A DNA stretch of 64,000 bases from Bacillus sp. SORGH_AS_0510 (GCF_030818775.1 NZ_JAUTAU010000001.1:516001-580000); one strand, 5' to 3'. Shown: positions 18,318-26,880, counted from the first letter of the stretch. Translations and numbers: made by a program. Notes: generated by a model from the letters alone, not told the origin.

Positions 18318-19190
18318 ATGGGAGAAATTAAAAAGAACAAGACGAAAAAACCAAGACTGATTTTAAAAGGATTGATGGTCATCCTCGGTGGATTTATTGC
18401 GGCCTATGGACTCGAGACGGTTTTAATTCCAAACAATGTATCGGATGGGGGCGTGACGGGTCTTAGTATCGTTGGTTCCGAGCTGTTTGGTTTACCACTA
18501 GGCATTCTCATTGCCTTGCTGAACCTGCCCTTTGTATGGTTAGGCTACAAACAAATTGGTAAAAGCTTCGCGATTTTTTCGGTGTTAGGAATCATATCCT
18601 TAGCAGTGGGGACAAGCCTTATGCACCATACCCCGGCGATTATTGAAGGGGATACCTTGCTCATTACCGTTGTTGGAGGGATTATCCTCGGTTTTGGGAT
18701 GGGTCTTGCCCTGCGTAATGGCGGTGCCTTAGATGGAATTGATATGCTGGCCGTCCTGCTCTCGCGCAAATTGCCGTTTGGGACAAGTGATCTCATTCTT
18801 TTCTTAAATACCTTTGTATTTATCTTCGTTTCCACCGTGTTCGGTCTCCAAGGCGCCATTCTATCGGCTATTGCCTACTTTATCGCTTCGAAAGTCATAC
18901 ATATTGTCGAAGAAGGTTTAAGCGGCTCGAAAACCTTCCAAATTATCACCACTCATCCTGAAGCCATGATCGAGACCATCCGTGACCGCCTGGGCCGTGG
19001 GGCAACGTATAAGGAAGCGTACGGCGGATTCACCAATGAAATGTTTAAAGAAATCACCTGCGTGATTAACCGCTTGGAAGAAACCAAGCTGAAAGAAATC
19101 ATTAATGAAATTGACCCGAAGGCTTTCGTTACCGTGTATGACGTAGCCGAAGTAAAGGGCGGCAATTTCAGAAAGATTGATATCCATTAA
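18318..19190 (+). CDS. YitT family membrane protein
   Basis: 290 residues from ATG 18318, whose ribosome binding site GTGAGG makes an upstream GTG (18306) unlikely. The first 200 residues hold five or six membrane segments with the YitT pattern NNVSDGGVTGLSIV and LRNGGALDGIDMLAVLL. The C-terminal domain (about 215-290) is DUF2179-like and ends TVYDVAEVKGGNF. Function of the family is unknown. Confidence 0.92.
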   Translation: MGEIKKNKTKKPRLILKGLMVILGGFIAAYGLETVLIPNNVSDGGVTGLSIVGSELFGLPLGILIALLNLPFVWLGYKQIGKSFAIFSVLGIISLAVGTSLMHHTPAIIEGDTLLITVVGGIILGFGMGLALRNGGALDGIDMLAVLLSRKLPFGTSDLILFLNTFVFIFVSTVFGLQGAILSAIAYFIASKVIHIVEEGLSGSKTFQIITTHPEAMIETIRDRLGRGATYKEAYGGFTNEMFKEITCVINRLEETKLKEIINEIDPKAFVTVYDVAEVKGGNFRKIDIH

Positions 19191-19203
19191 ATAAACCTTC
19201 TTG

Positions 19204-19244
19204 AAAAAAATCACCGTTCACGTTGTGTGAAACGGTGATTTTTT
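19204..19244 (+). terminator. Terminator after the YitT gene
   Basis: AAAATCACCGTT...AACGGTGATTTTTT, a strong stem with a T-run. Confidence 0.88.
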
Positions 19245-19333
19245 GTTGGCCTTGTTTTTCCAGCGTAAGCAAGGAATTGTCGGGGGAATTGTAGAATTGT
19301 AAATATAATACAAATTTTACATGGAGAAAATAA

Positions 19334-19711
19334 ATGACTAAACCACTTTTAAAAGGAATGGAAGCGGTATTTATTCCGGTGAAAGACCCTAAATTGTCAG
19401 CAAAATGGTATGAAGAGATCCTTGGTTTTACACTCATTTATATCGAAGAAGAGGCGGCAGTTATGCGGATTGAAGAAGGTGCTCAAACCGTGGTATGCCT
19501 AGTGCGAACAGTCGATCATCAACCAATGAAGTTTCCTGAAAATAAATTTGGGGTGGGGAAATATTATAACTTTATCCCACACGATATATAACAAACCCAC
19601 AAGTATTTACTTGAAAAAAATGTTAAAGTAAGTGCGATGGATGGGAAAGGAACGAAGAAGTTTTTTACGTTCTATGACCCGGACTGTAATCCGTTAGGCG
19701 TTTGCCAATAG
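19334..19711 (+). pseudogene. VOC family protein interrupted by an in-frame TAA
   Basis: A glyoxalase-fold protein begins at 19334 (GGAGAAAATAA before the ATG) with VFIPVKDPKLSAKWYEEILGF. It meets TAA at 19589-19591 after 85 residues. The same frame then stays open to TAG at 19711 and encodes the rest of the fold: HKYLLEKNVKVSAMDGKG and FFTFYDPDCNPLGVCQ, the expected last strand and metal-ligand region. With the stop repaired the product would be 126 residues, normal for VOC. This is a single nonsense change, probably a recent pseudogene or a sequencing error. Confidence 0.85.
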
Positions 19712-19743
19712 CTATTTAAGAAAATTTTTCAAGGAGAAGGGAA

Positions 19744-20205
19744 ATGCCAGTTATTGTGCATCAGCAGTTTATTAAAGCACCTATTGAAGTATGTTTTGAC
19801 CTGGCGAGGAATGTCGAAGTCCATACGCAAACGACCTCTAAAACTAAGGAAAAAGCCATTAGTGGAGTGACGAAAGGGCTTTTAGTGGTAGGGGATACGG
19901 TGACGTGGGAAGCTGTTCATTTCGGTCTAAAGCAAAGGCTGACCGCCAAAGTGACACGAATGGAGAAACCGAATATGTTTGAAGATATTATGGTGAAGGG
20001 AGCCTTTCATTCCTTCACTCATACACATCATTTTGTCGAAGAAGCTGGCGGAACCCTAATGATCGATCATTTCCAGTATAAGTCACCATTCGGTTTAATT
20101 GGGATGGCGGCTGACAAGCTATTCTTGGAAAAATATATGAAGAAATTTATTATTTCCCGTGCCGAAGCCTTGAAAAAAATTGCTGAGGAACCGGGATCAA
20201 TCTAG
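19744..20205 (+). CDS. SRPBCC (START-like) family protein
   Basis: 153 residues. It has the START/polyketide-cyclase layout of an N-terminal strand (VIVHQQFIKAPIEVCFDLARNVEVH), a curved sheet ending in FTHTHHFVEEAGGTLMIDHFQYKSP, and a long C-terminal helix (LEKYMKKFIISRAEALKKIAEE). It binds a hydrophobic ligand in a central cavity; the ligand is unknown. AAGGAGAAGGGAA precedes the ATG. Confidence 0.87.
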   Translation: MPVIVHQQFIKAPIEVCFDLARNVEVHTQTTSKTKEKAISGVTKGLLVVGDTVTWEAVHFGLKQRLTAKVTRMEKPNMFEDIMVKGAFHSFTHTHHFVEEAGGTLMIDHFQYKSPFGLIGMAADKLFLEKYMKKFIISRAEALKKIAEEPGSI

Positions 20206-20236
20206 AAAGACAGAGCAAATATTGGAGGCTATTAAA

Positions 20237-20413
20237 TTGTTAGAAAAATTTTTGAAATGGAGATTGTCACCCTTTGTATGTGTGGGGATTATAACGGGCT
20301 CATTGGTCAAGCACATTGGAGTGTCTGGGTCCATCTTCTTTTTAATAGGAGCATTCCTATTGGTGAGGGTAATTACCTATAGAATTGAAATCCTGGAGGC
20401 AAAGGGGAAATAA
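20237..20413 (+). CDS. Small membrane protein
   Basis: 58 residues from TTG 20237, which has GGAGG 8 nt upstream; longer in-frame starts overlap the preceding gene. Two hydrophobic segments (about 12-27 and 31-47) are followed by a charged tail. No family recognised. Likely cotranscribed with the SRPBCC gene. Confidence 0.6.
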   Translation: MLEKFLKWRLSPFVCVGIITGSLVKHIGVSGSIFFLIGAFLLVRVITYRIEILEAKGK

Positions 20414-20458
20414 TAGAAAGGTTAGAAATCCACAGGATCCGTCCCATGGATTTAAATG

Positions 20459-20500
20459 TAAAAAGAGTCGGTCCCTTTTAAAAGGAGCCGACTCTTTTTA
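20459..20500. terminator. Bidirectional terminator
   Basis: AAAAGAGTCGG...CCGACTCTTTTT between convergent genes, a long stem with T-runs in both directions. Confidence 0.88.
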
Positions 20501-20505
20501 ATAAC

Positions 20506-21216
20506 TTATGGTTTAGGCACAACGCGTTGCTTACGGAACTTCTGGATATCGTTCTTTAAAAATACGAAAAGAGCAACGAGGATAAATGTAGCCATTCCGA
20601 CTTCTTCGAGGAGTTCTCCACCCTCAAACAGCTTAACCAAGCCTTCGCCAAATAGTTCTCCACCAACAAAGATAAGGACAACGCCTAATAGTTTAAAGAT
20701 TAATGATAGGTTAAGTTTAACAGACGTTTTAAATACAGCGAAGGCAATCAATACAGCGAGTAGAATCCCGATGATACTACCTGATGCTACAGTGAAGGCA
20801 CTTTCTGAAATCTTTGTCATATTAAACACCATCAGTTCTATTCCCTCACGGACAACCGATAGAAACGATAATACTAACAGCCCGATGGCACTCGTGTTTT
20901 TAGTTACCTTTTGTGTAACCGCTGCTGTACTGCCTTGGTTTCTATGAATCCATAGGATGAAATAGGCAATCAATCCAGCAGAAAGCAACATCATGATGCC
21001 TTCGATTAGTTCTTCTCCCGCTTCTTCGGCCTCTTTGGCTTCGCTGAACCCAATTGTGCCTACCACCGCACTAATGACAATTCCTGCGATTGCCCCTATA
21101 TATACAACTTTCTTTAAATCCGTTCGTCCAATTCGTACTAGGTGAGCAAGGATAATTCCAATAATAAGTGCAGCTTCGAGCCCTTCCCGAAGAGACAGAA
21201 ATAAACTATCTAGCAT
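20506..21216 (-). CDS. FTR1-family iron permease (EfeU-like)
   Basis: 236 residues with seven membrane segments and both iron-binding REXXE-type motifs: LREGLEA near residues 9-15 and VREGIELM in the fourth helix. It imports ferric or ferrous iron across the membrane. ATG 21216 is 7 nt from AGGAGG, whereas ATG 21222 is too close. No EfeO or EfeB genes are adjacent. A double Fur-box palindrome lies just upstream. Confidence 0.92.
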   Translation of the reverse strand: MLDSLFLSLREGLEAALIIGIILAHLVRIGRTDLKKVVYIGAIAGIVISAVVGTIGFSEAKEAEEAGEELIEGIMMLLSAGLIAYFILWIHRNQGSTAAVTQKVTKNTSAIGLLVLSFLSVVREGIELMVFNMTKISESAFTVASGSIIGILLAVLIAFAVFKTSVKLNLSLIFKLLGVVLIFVGGELFGEGLVKLFEGGELLEEVGMATFILVALFVFLKNDIQKFRKQRVVPKP

Positions 21217-21237
21217 CTTCATACCTCCTGTTGATTA

Positions 21238-21284
21238 TGAGAATCATTTTCAATTAATTTAAATTTAATTGAAAATGATTCTCA
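21238..21284. promoter_or_regulatory. Double Fur box upstream of the FTR1 gene
   Basis: TGAGAATCATTTTCA (21238-21252) and TGAAAATGATTCTCA (21270-21284) each fit the Fur consensus. Together they form a 20-bp inverted repeat with a 7-bp centre. This predicts iron-dependent repression of the permease. Confidence 0.88.
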
Positions 21285-21441
21285 AGTCAACAAGTTTTTA
21301 CTTAAGACTATGAAACTTTTTAAAAAGGAAAATCATAAAATGAAACATTTGGAAAAAGGAAATTTAAATGAGGGGTTTAATATAACTTACAAGAGTGGAA
21401 GTGTTTGAATAAGGGAGCGAACATAAAAAAACAAGAAGGGC

Positions 21442-21858
21442 TTATTTCACTTCTCTCAAGCCCTTCCCGTCTATAATCTCTTGAATGCCTTCCTCACAAA
21501 CCCCGTAGGTACGCCAGTGGCAGGTTTCGCAGACGGTTTGAATATCGGTGGGGATGACGTGCTTTTTAATGCGGGACTCAATGTCCTTCCATTTCAGGGT
21601 TTGCCCGATATGAAGGTCCATTTTTTCTAAAATAACCGCATCCCTCTCATAGAGGTTGGCGTCCTGACAGTGGTAATCACCAGAGTTCGGGTACTTTTCA
21701 CACAATTGATCTGGCCCCTTAACAAGCTCAATCAGTGTCTCTGGGTTGTGCCGCAAATTCTGATGCAACCGCGTCATATTCTCCACATATTCCTCGGAAT
21801 ACCCCATTCCCCGATAGCCCAACAGGCAAAACAGATGATGTCCGCGTAATTTATACAT
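21442..21858 (-). CDS. DUF1284 family protein
   Basis: 138 residues with the DUF1284 pattern: N-terminal LRGHHLFCLLGYRGMGYSEEY and seven cysteines, including a late CETCHWRTYGVC cluster that may bind a metal or iron-sulfur centre. Function unknown. A GGGGGG-type ribosome binding site precedes the ATG. Confidence 0.88.
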   Translation of the reverse strand: MYKLRGHHLFCLLGYRGMGYSEEYVENMTRLHQNLRHNPETLIELVKGPDQLCEKYPNSGDYHCQDANLYERDAVILEKMDLHIGQTLKWKDIESRIKKHVIPTDIQTVCETCHWRTYGVCEEGIQEIIDGKGLREVK

Positions 21859-22010
21859 CGTCTAACCCCCCAGTTTGATGATTATTAGTTAACTAAAGTG
21901 TATATTAAGTTTACTTAATTGAAAAATATCATTTTTTAGTAAAAACAGGAATGTCGTTCTTGAGAGTAGAATTTTCTATATAACTATAAAAATAGTAAAA
22001 AGGTGAAATC

Positions 22011-22415
22011 ATGATGAGAAATTTGATAAGAACGATTTTCCATCTAGTAATGACAACGCTGATATACACAATATTTAATGAAGGGGCCATGTTCAGTCTA
22101 GACCATGGGACGCTTTTTTCAGCAACGATTACGAGTATTTCTTTCCTGGCTTATGGGCCAGCATGCTACTTGATTGCTCGTCACTTTGAATTTGGCCGCT
22201 GGAAATACGTATTCTTCATTCCATTTATTAACGAAATCCTGTATCTTATGGCCATTTACACAACCCCTATCCGCACCTATTTTCCAATGGAAGATGATAA
22301 TTATGGAGTGGGAATGATGATCTTACCTCTCACAGTCATCATGTGGATTATTTTTATTGTATGTACATTTACCGGGATCCAAGTAAGAAAAAAGGCAACA
22401 ACTACTATTTCTTAA
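22011..22415 (+). CDS. Four-helix membrane protein of unknown function
   Basis: 134 residues with about four membrane segments, starting MMRNLIRTIFH. AAAGGTGA precedes the first of two adjacent ATG codons. No family recognised. A 51-residue gene follows closely, suggesting a two-gene unit. Confidence 0.75.
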   Translation: MMRNLIRTIFHLVMTTLIYTIFNEGAMFSLDHGTLFSATITSISFLAYGPACYLIARHFEFGRWKYVFFIPFINEILYLMAIYTTPIRTYFPMEDDNYGVGMMILPLTVIMWIIFIVCTFTGIQVRKKATTTIS

Positions 22416-22432
22416 ACAGGAGTACATAGACA

Positions 22433-22588
22433 ATGTTATTATATGTTTTTTTAATAGGGATATTAATTTGGTTCATGTTTATTACAATTAAAATACTCAA
22501 AATCTCAAAGGATGTTGAAACAGTAAAAGAATATCTTAAAAGGAATGAAGATAAGGTTTACCAAGTTTTAAAAAAAGTGAATGAATAA
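22433..22588 (+). CDS. 51-residue single-helix membrane peptide
   Basis: A short gene with an AGGAG site 10 nt before the ATG and 17 bp after the preceding stop. The product is one hydrophobic helix (LLYVFLIGILIWFMFITIKIL) followed by a charged amphipathic tail (KDVETVKEYLKRNEDKV). No family recognised. The array B2 begins 25 bp after the stop. Confidence 0.65.
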   Translation: MLLYVFLIGILIWFMFITIKILKISKDVETVKEYLKRNEDKVYQVLKKVNE

Positions 22589-22612
22589 TGGCTAATGGTT
22601 GGATTCGCTGAT

Positions 22613-22700
22613 AAAAGTTAAAAATCGCTGATAAAGCTTGCCGATTCGCTGATAAAATCGAAAATTCGCTGATAAATAGCCGAAATCCGCTGATAAATTC
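22613..22700. repeat. Intergenic array B2: ATTCGCTGATAA motif, 20-21 bp period
   Basis: Five copies of (A)ATTCGCTGATA, the reverse complement of the array B1 motif, spaced 20-21 bp. They lie between convergent genes; the last copy lies about 10 bp from the stop codon of the CBO0543 gene. Confidence 0.9.
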
Positions 22701-22709
22701 CCAAAACGG

Positions 22710-23249
22710 TCATTTCATTTTTAAAACAGGTAAATGGAAGTAAAGAATCAGAAAGATTGTACAGGAAAAACAAAGGGCCCAGACAATGATTGGTTTTTTC
22801 TGATGCAGGATGAGACTTATAAAAGTGAAAATCCATACTATGAACGACCACCAAGAGGTCCATCCGTTGTGGTAAGACAAAAGATTTGTAAATAAAAAGA
22901 TAGTTTCGATGATGGTAAATAGGACACTCCAAAGGGTAATATATGCACTTTGTTTAAGTATGGAATTGCCGTATGGGTAATGTGATAGAAAAAGTAAAAC
23001 AATCAACGGGATGTTGGTAAATGCGATCATAAAATCAGCGATGGTATGATTAGGGATTAAAAATGCCGGGTGGAAATACCAGAGTGAGTGCTTATAGGTC
23101 AAGATAGAGATAAAAAAGTCCACACAAATAGCAAATAGTACCGTTCGGGCATAGGTCTCCCGTTTTTTCCAATCGACGAATTTTACTGCTAGCCCAAGAA
23201 GGATGATGGATAAAAGTAAGGGGAGAAATTTCACGAGCTCATGATTCAT
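22710..23249 (-). CDS. CBO0543 family membrane protein
   Basis: 179 residues with five or six hydrophobic segments and many aromatic residues. Family-like features are KRETYARTVLFAICVDFFISIL, the HSLWYFHPAFLIP stretch, and the PLIVLLFLSHYP segment. GGAGG precedes the ATG. Function unknown. It is one of about seven such proteins in the window. Confidence 0.75.
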   Translation of the reverse strand: MNHELVKFLPLLLSIILLGLAVKFVDWKKRETYARTVLFAICVDFFISILTYKHSLWYFHPAFLIPNHTIADFMIAFTNIPLIVLLFLSHYPYGNSILKQSAYITLWSVLFTIIETIFLFTNLLSYHNGWTSWWSFIVWIFTFISLILHQKKPIIVWALCFSCTIFLILYFHLPVLKMK

Positions 23250-23355
23250 AGGGTTCCTCCATTTTCAGTCCCAATAAATGTTCACTTAAATTATGCCCTA
23301 CTCCGTAAAAGTTTATTTTTGGAGTCTTCTAAAGTATAATAGTTCATAATTAAAC

Positions 23356-23371
23356 AGTTCATAAATGAACT
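23356..23371. promoter_or_regulatory. Palindromic operator upstream of the MarR gene
   Basis: AGTTCATAAATGAACT is a perfect inverted repeat 20 bp before the marR start, and a further TAGTTCATAA half-site lies just upstream. Autoregulation by the encoded MarR protein is the likely role. Confidence 0.65.
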
Positions 23372-23391
23372 ATTTTTAGGGAGTGACTTAA

Positions 23392-23856
23392 ATGGCCTTA
23401 AATTTTAATGACACAAAAGTGCAGCAGGTAATGGAAGTCTACCAATCATTATGGGCGATTAACAAAACGACAGCGCAATTAACGAAAAAGAACGCGGAGA
23501 GCTTTGGTCTTACTTTGCAACAGTTGTCCATCCTAAATACGTTACTGTCCTTTCCGGGATTGTCGCAGCAAGAATTGACGGAAAGGCTAATCTCATCAAA
23601 GAGTACGATTAGTGTGAGCGTGGATAAGTTAGTAAAAATGGGATTAGTGGAACGCAAGCTTTCCGAGGCGGACCGGAGAGAAGTTAAGCTAGCCCTTACC
23701 ATGGAAGGGGAAAAAGTATCTAAGGAAATAAGCAGAAATTCGCTTTCCTATCAAGCAATGCTGGCGGCCTTAGAAAAAATGCCAGAAAAAGACATTCAAT
23801 CATTGCTGCGGATACAGAAGGAACTGTTAAGGCATCTGGCTGAAAGTGGGTATTGA
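23392..23856 (+). CDS. MarR-family transcriptional regulator
   Basis: 154 residues. The winged helix-turn-helix covers about 30-110 (LQQLSILNTLLSFPGLSQQELTERL, SKSTISVSVDKLVKMGLVERK, ADRREVKLALTMEGEK), flanked by dimerisation helices. The start has an AGGGAG site. The palindrome at 23356 is the probable operator. Targets unknown; the next gene is a GNAT acetyltransferase 105 bp away. Confidence 0.93.
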   Translation: MALNFNDTKVQQVMEVYQSLWAINKTTAQLTKKNAESFGLTLQQLSILNTLLSFPGLSQQELTERLISSKSTISVSVDKLVKMGLVERKLSEADRREVKLALTMEGEKVSKEISRNSLSYQAMLAALEKMPEKDIQSLLRIQKELLRHLAESGY

Positions 23857-23961
23857 ATTAAGATTGGCTATGCCTGGTGTGCCTGAACTTTTTCTAAAAA
23901 AGAAGGAATTTTTTCATTTGAATCGAATTATGGAATTCATTGACAGTTAGGAGGGATTTGT

Positions 23962-24525
23962 ATGAAACGTGTTAGATTAGTCCCACATCAAAGAGAGTTT
24001 GCGGAAGCCATGTCTGCTCTATCTTCGGAACCGCAAGTAAAAGATGCACTGGGACTGACGGACAGCCAAACTTCTGTTGAGGGAACGATAGGGTTTATTG
24101 AATTTATTTTGGAACAAGAAAGGCAGGGGCAGCAATATTCAAGGGTTATTTTAAATGAGAAGGATGAAGTCATTGGGGTAATCACACTGAAGGATATTGA
24201 TAAGACCAATAAAACGAGTCATATCGGGACGTGGATCGGGCATCCGTATTGGGGCAAAGGCTATAATGCTGCGGCGAAGGCAGAGATTTTATTTACAGCA
24301 TTTGGGGATTTGGATTTAGAATACGTATTTGCCGGGGCGAAATTAGCCAATATCCGCTCGCAAAAAGCACAGGAAAAGCTGCCGTACATGAGATTAGACG
24401 TGCAAGCGGAGTTTCCGGAGGAACATGCGAAATTAGAAGCACTTGTAAAGGCGCCGTGTATTTTGAATGTGATCGAGAAAGATGCGTTTCTGAAATGGTA
24501 TTCGCAGGAGGAAATTACTCTATAG
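23962..24525 (+). CDS. GNAT acetyltransferase, RimJ/RimL-like
   Basis: 187 residues with the ribosomal-protein-acetyltransferase branch pattern: VIGVITLKDIDK, HIGTWIGHPYWGKGYNAAAKAEILF (acetyl-CoA loop), and NIRSQKAQEKL. AGGAGG precedes the ATG. Substrate unknown. Confidence 0.9.
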   Translation: MKRVRLVPHQREFAEAMSALSSEPQVKDALGLTDSQTSVEGTIGFIEFILEQERQGQQYSRVILNEKDEVIGVITLKDIDKTNKTSHIGTWIGHPYWGKGYNAAAKAEILFTAFGDLDLEYVFAGAKLANIRSQKAQEKLPYMRLDVQAEFPEEHAKLEALVKAPCILNVIEKDAFLKWYSQEEITL

Positions 24526-24537
24526 GAGTTGCTAATA

Positions 24538-24588
24538 ATGAAAATTGCAAATAAGGAATTACCTGACTATGAGGTTGCCTACGAATAA
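24538..24588 (+). pseudogene. Possible truncated gene start of 16 codons
   Basis: An ATG with an AGGAG site, 12 bp after the GNAT stop, encodes MKIANKELPDYEVAYE and stops. The peptide resembles the opening strand of GyrI-like effector-binding domains (typically ELPxxxVAY). The sequence that follows is a degenerate copy of array D, so the rest of the gene may have been lost. It could also be a chance short reading frame. Confidence 0.35.
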
Positions 24589-24594
24589 GGGGCG

Positions 24595-24690
24595 GATACT
24601 GACAGAGGACAGTGAAAAAGCAATGAGATTGTCAGAATGAGAGCTAGATTCGGACAGAGGCTAGAGAAAAAGTAAAGAGATAGTCCGAAT
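24595..24690. repeat. Degenerate copies of array D motif
   Basis: CTGACAGAGGACAG, TTGTCAGAATGAG, TTCGGACAGAG and TAGTCCGAAT are recognisable units of the 16.5-17.0 kb array, about 30-50 bp apart. Confidence 0.75.
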
Positions 24691-24745
24691 CTAATCCTCA
24701 CCATAACCACATATCTAAGCTAAACCTCAACAATACCCCACCCAA

Positions 24746-25039
24746 TTAAAACAACCTCCACCTGCCCAGATCCCAATACTGATAATAGAAATAATAGACG
24801 AAAAGAAGCAGATTTACTATGAATGACAGCCAGAAAAGAGCGGAGCGCACGCGCATTTTCCATAATAAAAACAATATAAAAAAGTTGAAAATGATGGGCA
24901 ACAACGTATATGACATTCTTTCATCGAAAAGAGAAACAGCATTAGGTTGTAACCACAAAATCAGATTGTCGGATCGCTGGGCAATGATTGAAAACAGGAC
25001 CACACACCAAAATACTATAAATAACACGGTTTTTTTCAT
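24746..25039 (-). CDS. Small membrane protein of unknown function
   Basis: 97 residues from ATG 25039 (GGGGGTG 7 nt upstream); a longer in-frame start lacks a site. Three hydrophobic segments (about 4-20, 46-60 and 66-85) with a short charged outer loop. No family recognised. Confidence 0.65.
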   Translation of the reverse strand: MKKTVLFIVFWCVVLFSIIAQRSDNLILWLQPNAVSLFDERMSYTLLPIIFNFFILFLLWKMRVRSALFWLSFIVNLLLFVYYFYYQYWDLGRWRLF

Positions 25040-25209
25040 GAGTAAACACCCCCATTCACTGAAGAAGCCCCAAGACTTACACAATTAGTGTAATTCAAAA
25101 AAGGAATATTTCATATTAAAAATTGGATTTTTTAACCATAACCCTTGTAACACGATGTACCACGTGATACGATGTCATAAGAGTCCGATTTAAAAGCGAG
25201 GTGATTTTG

Positions 25210-25572
25210 TTGGATAAGGAAATTATGAAAGGCAGCATCGATATTCTTCTTCTTTCCATTGTTAGAAAGAGGGATATGTATGGATATGAGATGGTGAAGA
25301 CATTAAAGGAGAACAGCAATGAGCTATATAACATGAGTGAGGGCACCTTGTATCCCGCTTTAAAACGACTGGAAAACAAGCTCTGGATTGATTCTTACTG
25401 GGAAAACTCCGATGTCGGGTCAAGGAGAAAGTACTATCGCATCACGGAGGATGGCAAGAAGGAGTTAGAAAGAAAGCTAGCGGAATGGAATAAGGTACAC
25501 AATCTAATTCAAACATGTTCGGAGGGAATGGCTTGGATCACAACATTAAAACCTACGTTGACCAGATCGTGA
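25210..25572 (+). CDS. PadR-family transcriptional regulator
   Basis: 120 residues from TTG 25210, 6 nt after AGGTG. It starts MDKEIMKGSIDILLLSIV, has the PadR winged helix (MYGYEMVKTLKENSN, SEGTLYPALKRLE, RRKYYRITEDGKKELERKL) and a short C-terminal helix. Its 3' end overlaps the next gene by 40 nt. PadR genes of this type usually control the adjacent membrane gene. Confidence 0.93.
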   Translation: MDKEIMKGSIDILLLSIVRKRDMYGYEMVKTLKENSNELYNMSEGTLYPALKRLENKLWIDSYWENSDVGSRRKYYRITEDGKKELERKLAEWNKVHNLIQTCSEGMAWITTLKPTLTRS

Positions 25573-26294
25573 AGGAACTAACATGCGATAAGAACGAAAA
25601 AGCTGACATCGCGGAGGAAATGATTCACCACCTGGAATTATTAAGGGACGAGTACATAGAAGAGGGGCTTTCTGAGAAGGAAGCAGTTCAAAAAGCGATA
25701 AAGAGTTTTGGCGACGAAAATACCTTAAAAGAGGGCATGCAATCCTCTGTGTTCCCAGGATATAAACTGTTTAATTATGGTGTAAAAATTGCGTTCTACC
25801 TCTATTCTTTTATCATACTTTGGAATTTGCTATTTGAACGAATCATTGGCAGGATCATTGACCGCGGTTCATTTAACCGTTATTTTTGGTACCCGGAAAA
25901 CACGCATAGTTTTTTTAGCATGGAAGTGTGGAAGCTGAATGCGAACATCATCCCATTCAAGACAATCTCCCGCTATATTATCGAACGGGAACATTATAAT
26001 GTAGATATCATTTTAAATAATACCGTCGGGAATATGTTGATATTTGTTCCATTAGGCATATTACTGCCGATCCTATTTAAAAAATCTAGGTCATTTACAA
26101 AAATTCTTACCATCGGTGTGGTTAGTATTTTTACGATAGAATCACTGCAGTTCTTTTTGCAAATCGGGCAATTTGATATTGACGATATCATTTTGAATGT
26201 GGCCGGCATCTTACTTGGGTATACGCTCTTCAAAGGGTTAACGGTCCTTTCACGACAAACGAAGTGGAAGTTGCTTCGACGAATTACAAATTAG
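25533..26294 (+). CDS. VanZ-like membrane protein with N-terminal HAAS-type domain
   Basis: 253 residues from TTG 25533, preceded by GGAGGG. Residues 1-70 form a helical domain (YVDQIVKELTCDKNEKADIAEEMIHH, EGLSEKEAVQKAIKSFGD) of the kind found beside PadR regulators. Residues about 80-250 are a VanZ-like domain of five membrane segments (NTVGNMLIFVPLGILLPILF, ESLQFFLQIGQFDIDDIILN). The start lies inside padR in another frame, so translation is coupled. It probably forms a two-gene envelope or antibiotic response unit; the role is inferred. Confidence 0.85.
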   Translation: MDHNIKTYVDQIVKELTCDKNEKADIAEEMIHHLELLRDEYIEEGLSEKEAVQKAIKSFGDENTLKEGMQSSVFPGYKLFNYGVKIAFYLYSFIILWNLLFERIIGRIIDRGSFNRYFWYPENTHSFFSMEVWKLNANIIPFKTISRYIIEREHYNVDIILNNTVGNMLIFVPLGILLPILFKKSRSFTKILTIGVVSIFTIESLQFFLQIGQFDIDDIILNVAGILLGYTLFKGLTVLSRQTKWKLLRRITN

Positions 26295-26339
26295 TGTTAT
26301 GTGGGCTTTGCTTAAAGTGCGAAGCCTTTTCTAATGGGG

Positions 26340-26400
26340 GGAAATAAGGATTTTGACTCTGCTCTAAAATGAAACTGGGGCAACTTCTAACAGAGTTAGC
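26340..26400. repeat. Array D-type unit before array E
   Basis: Contains CTTCTAACAGAGTT and neighbouring sequence related to the CTTCGGACAGAG half of the 52-bp array D. Another unit (CTTCTGACAGAG) lies at about 26850, so D-type units flank array E. Confidence 0.6.
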
Positions 26401-26404
26401 GCCA

Positions 26405-26830
26405 AAGAGAACTAGAGCCCGGCTACTTCTACTTTTTGCTTCTTCTTGCTTAAGAAAGTAGAACTAGAGCCACGCTACTTCTACTTTTTGTTTCTTCTTG
26501 CTTAAGAAAGTAGAACTAGAGCCCGGCTAGTTCTACTTTTTTGCCACTCCTTGCTCAGAAAGTAGAACTAGAGCCCGGCTACTTCTACTTTTTGCTTCTT
26601 CTTGCTTAAGGAAGTAGAACTAGAGCCCGGCTACTTCTACTTTTTGCTTCTTCTTGCTTAAGAAAGTAGAACTAGAGCCCGGCTACTTCTACTTTTTGCT
26701 TCTTCTTGCGTAAGAAAGTAGAACTAGAGCCCGGCTACTTCTACTTTTTACTTCTTCTTGCTTAAGAAAGTAAATCTAGGCCCTGGCTACTTCTCTACTT
26801 TTTGCATCTTCTTACTCAAAAAAGTAAATT
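26405..26830. repeat. Intergenic array E: AGTAGAACTAGAGCCCGG motif, 52 bp period
   Basis: About nine units. AGTAGA begins at 26458, 26510, 26561, 26613, 26665 and 26717, with degenerate units at 26406, 26769 and 26823; spacings are 51-54 bp, mostly 52. Each unit carries AAGTAGAA...TTCTACTTT, a potential hairpin, then a TTGCTTCTTCTTGCTTAA spacer. Confidence 0.92.
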
Positions 26831-26880
26831 ACTGTCCAAAGATGAAGCAACTTCTGACAGAGTCCGAAAAAAAAGGTCAA

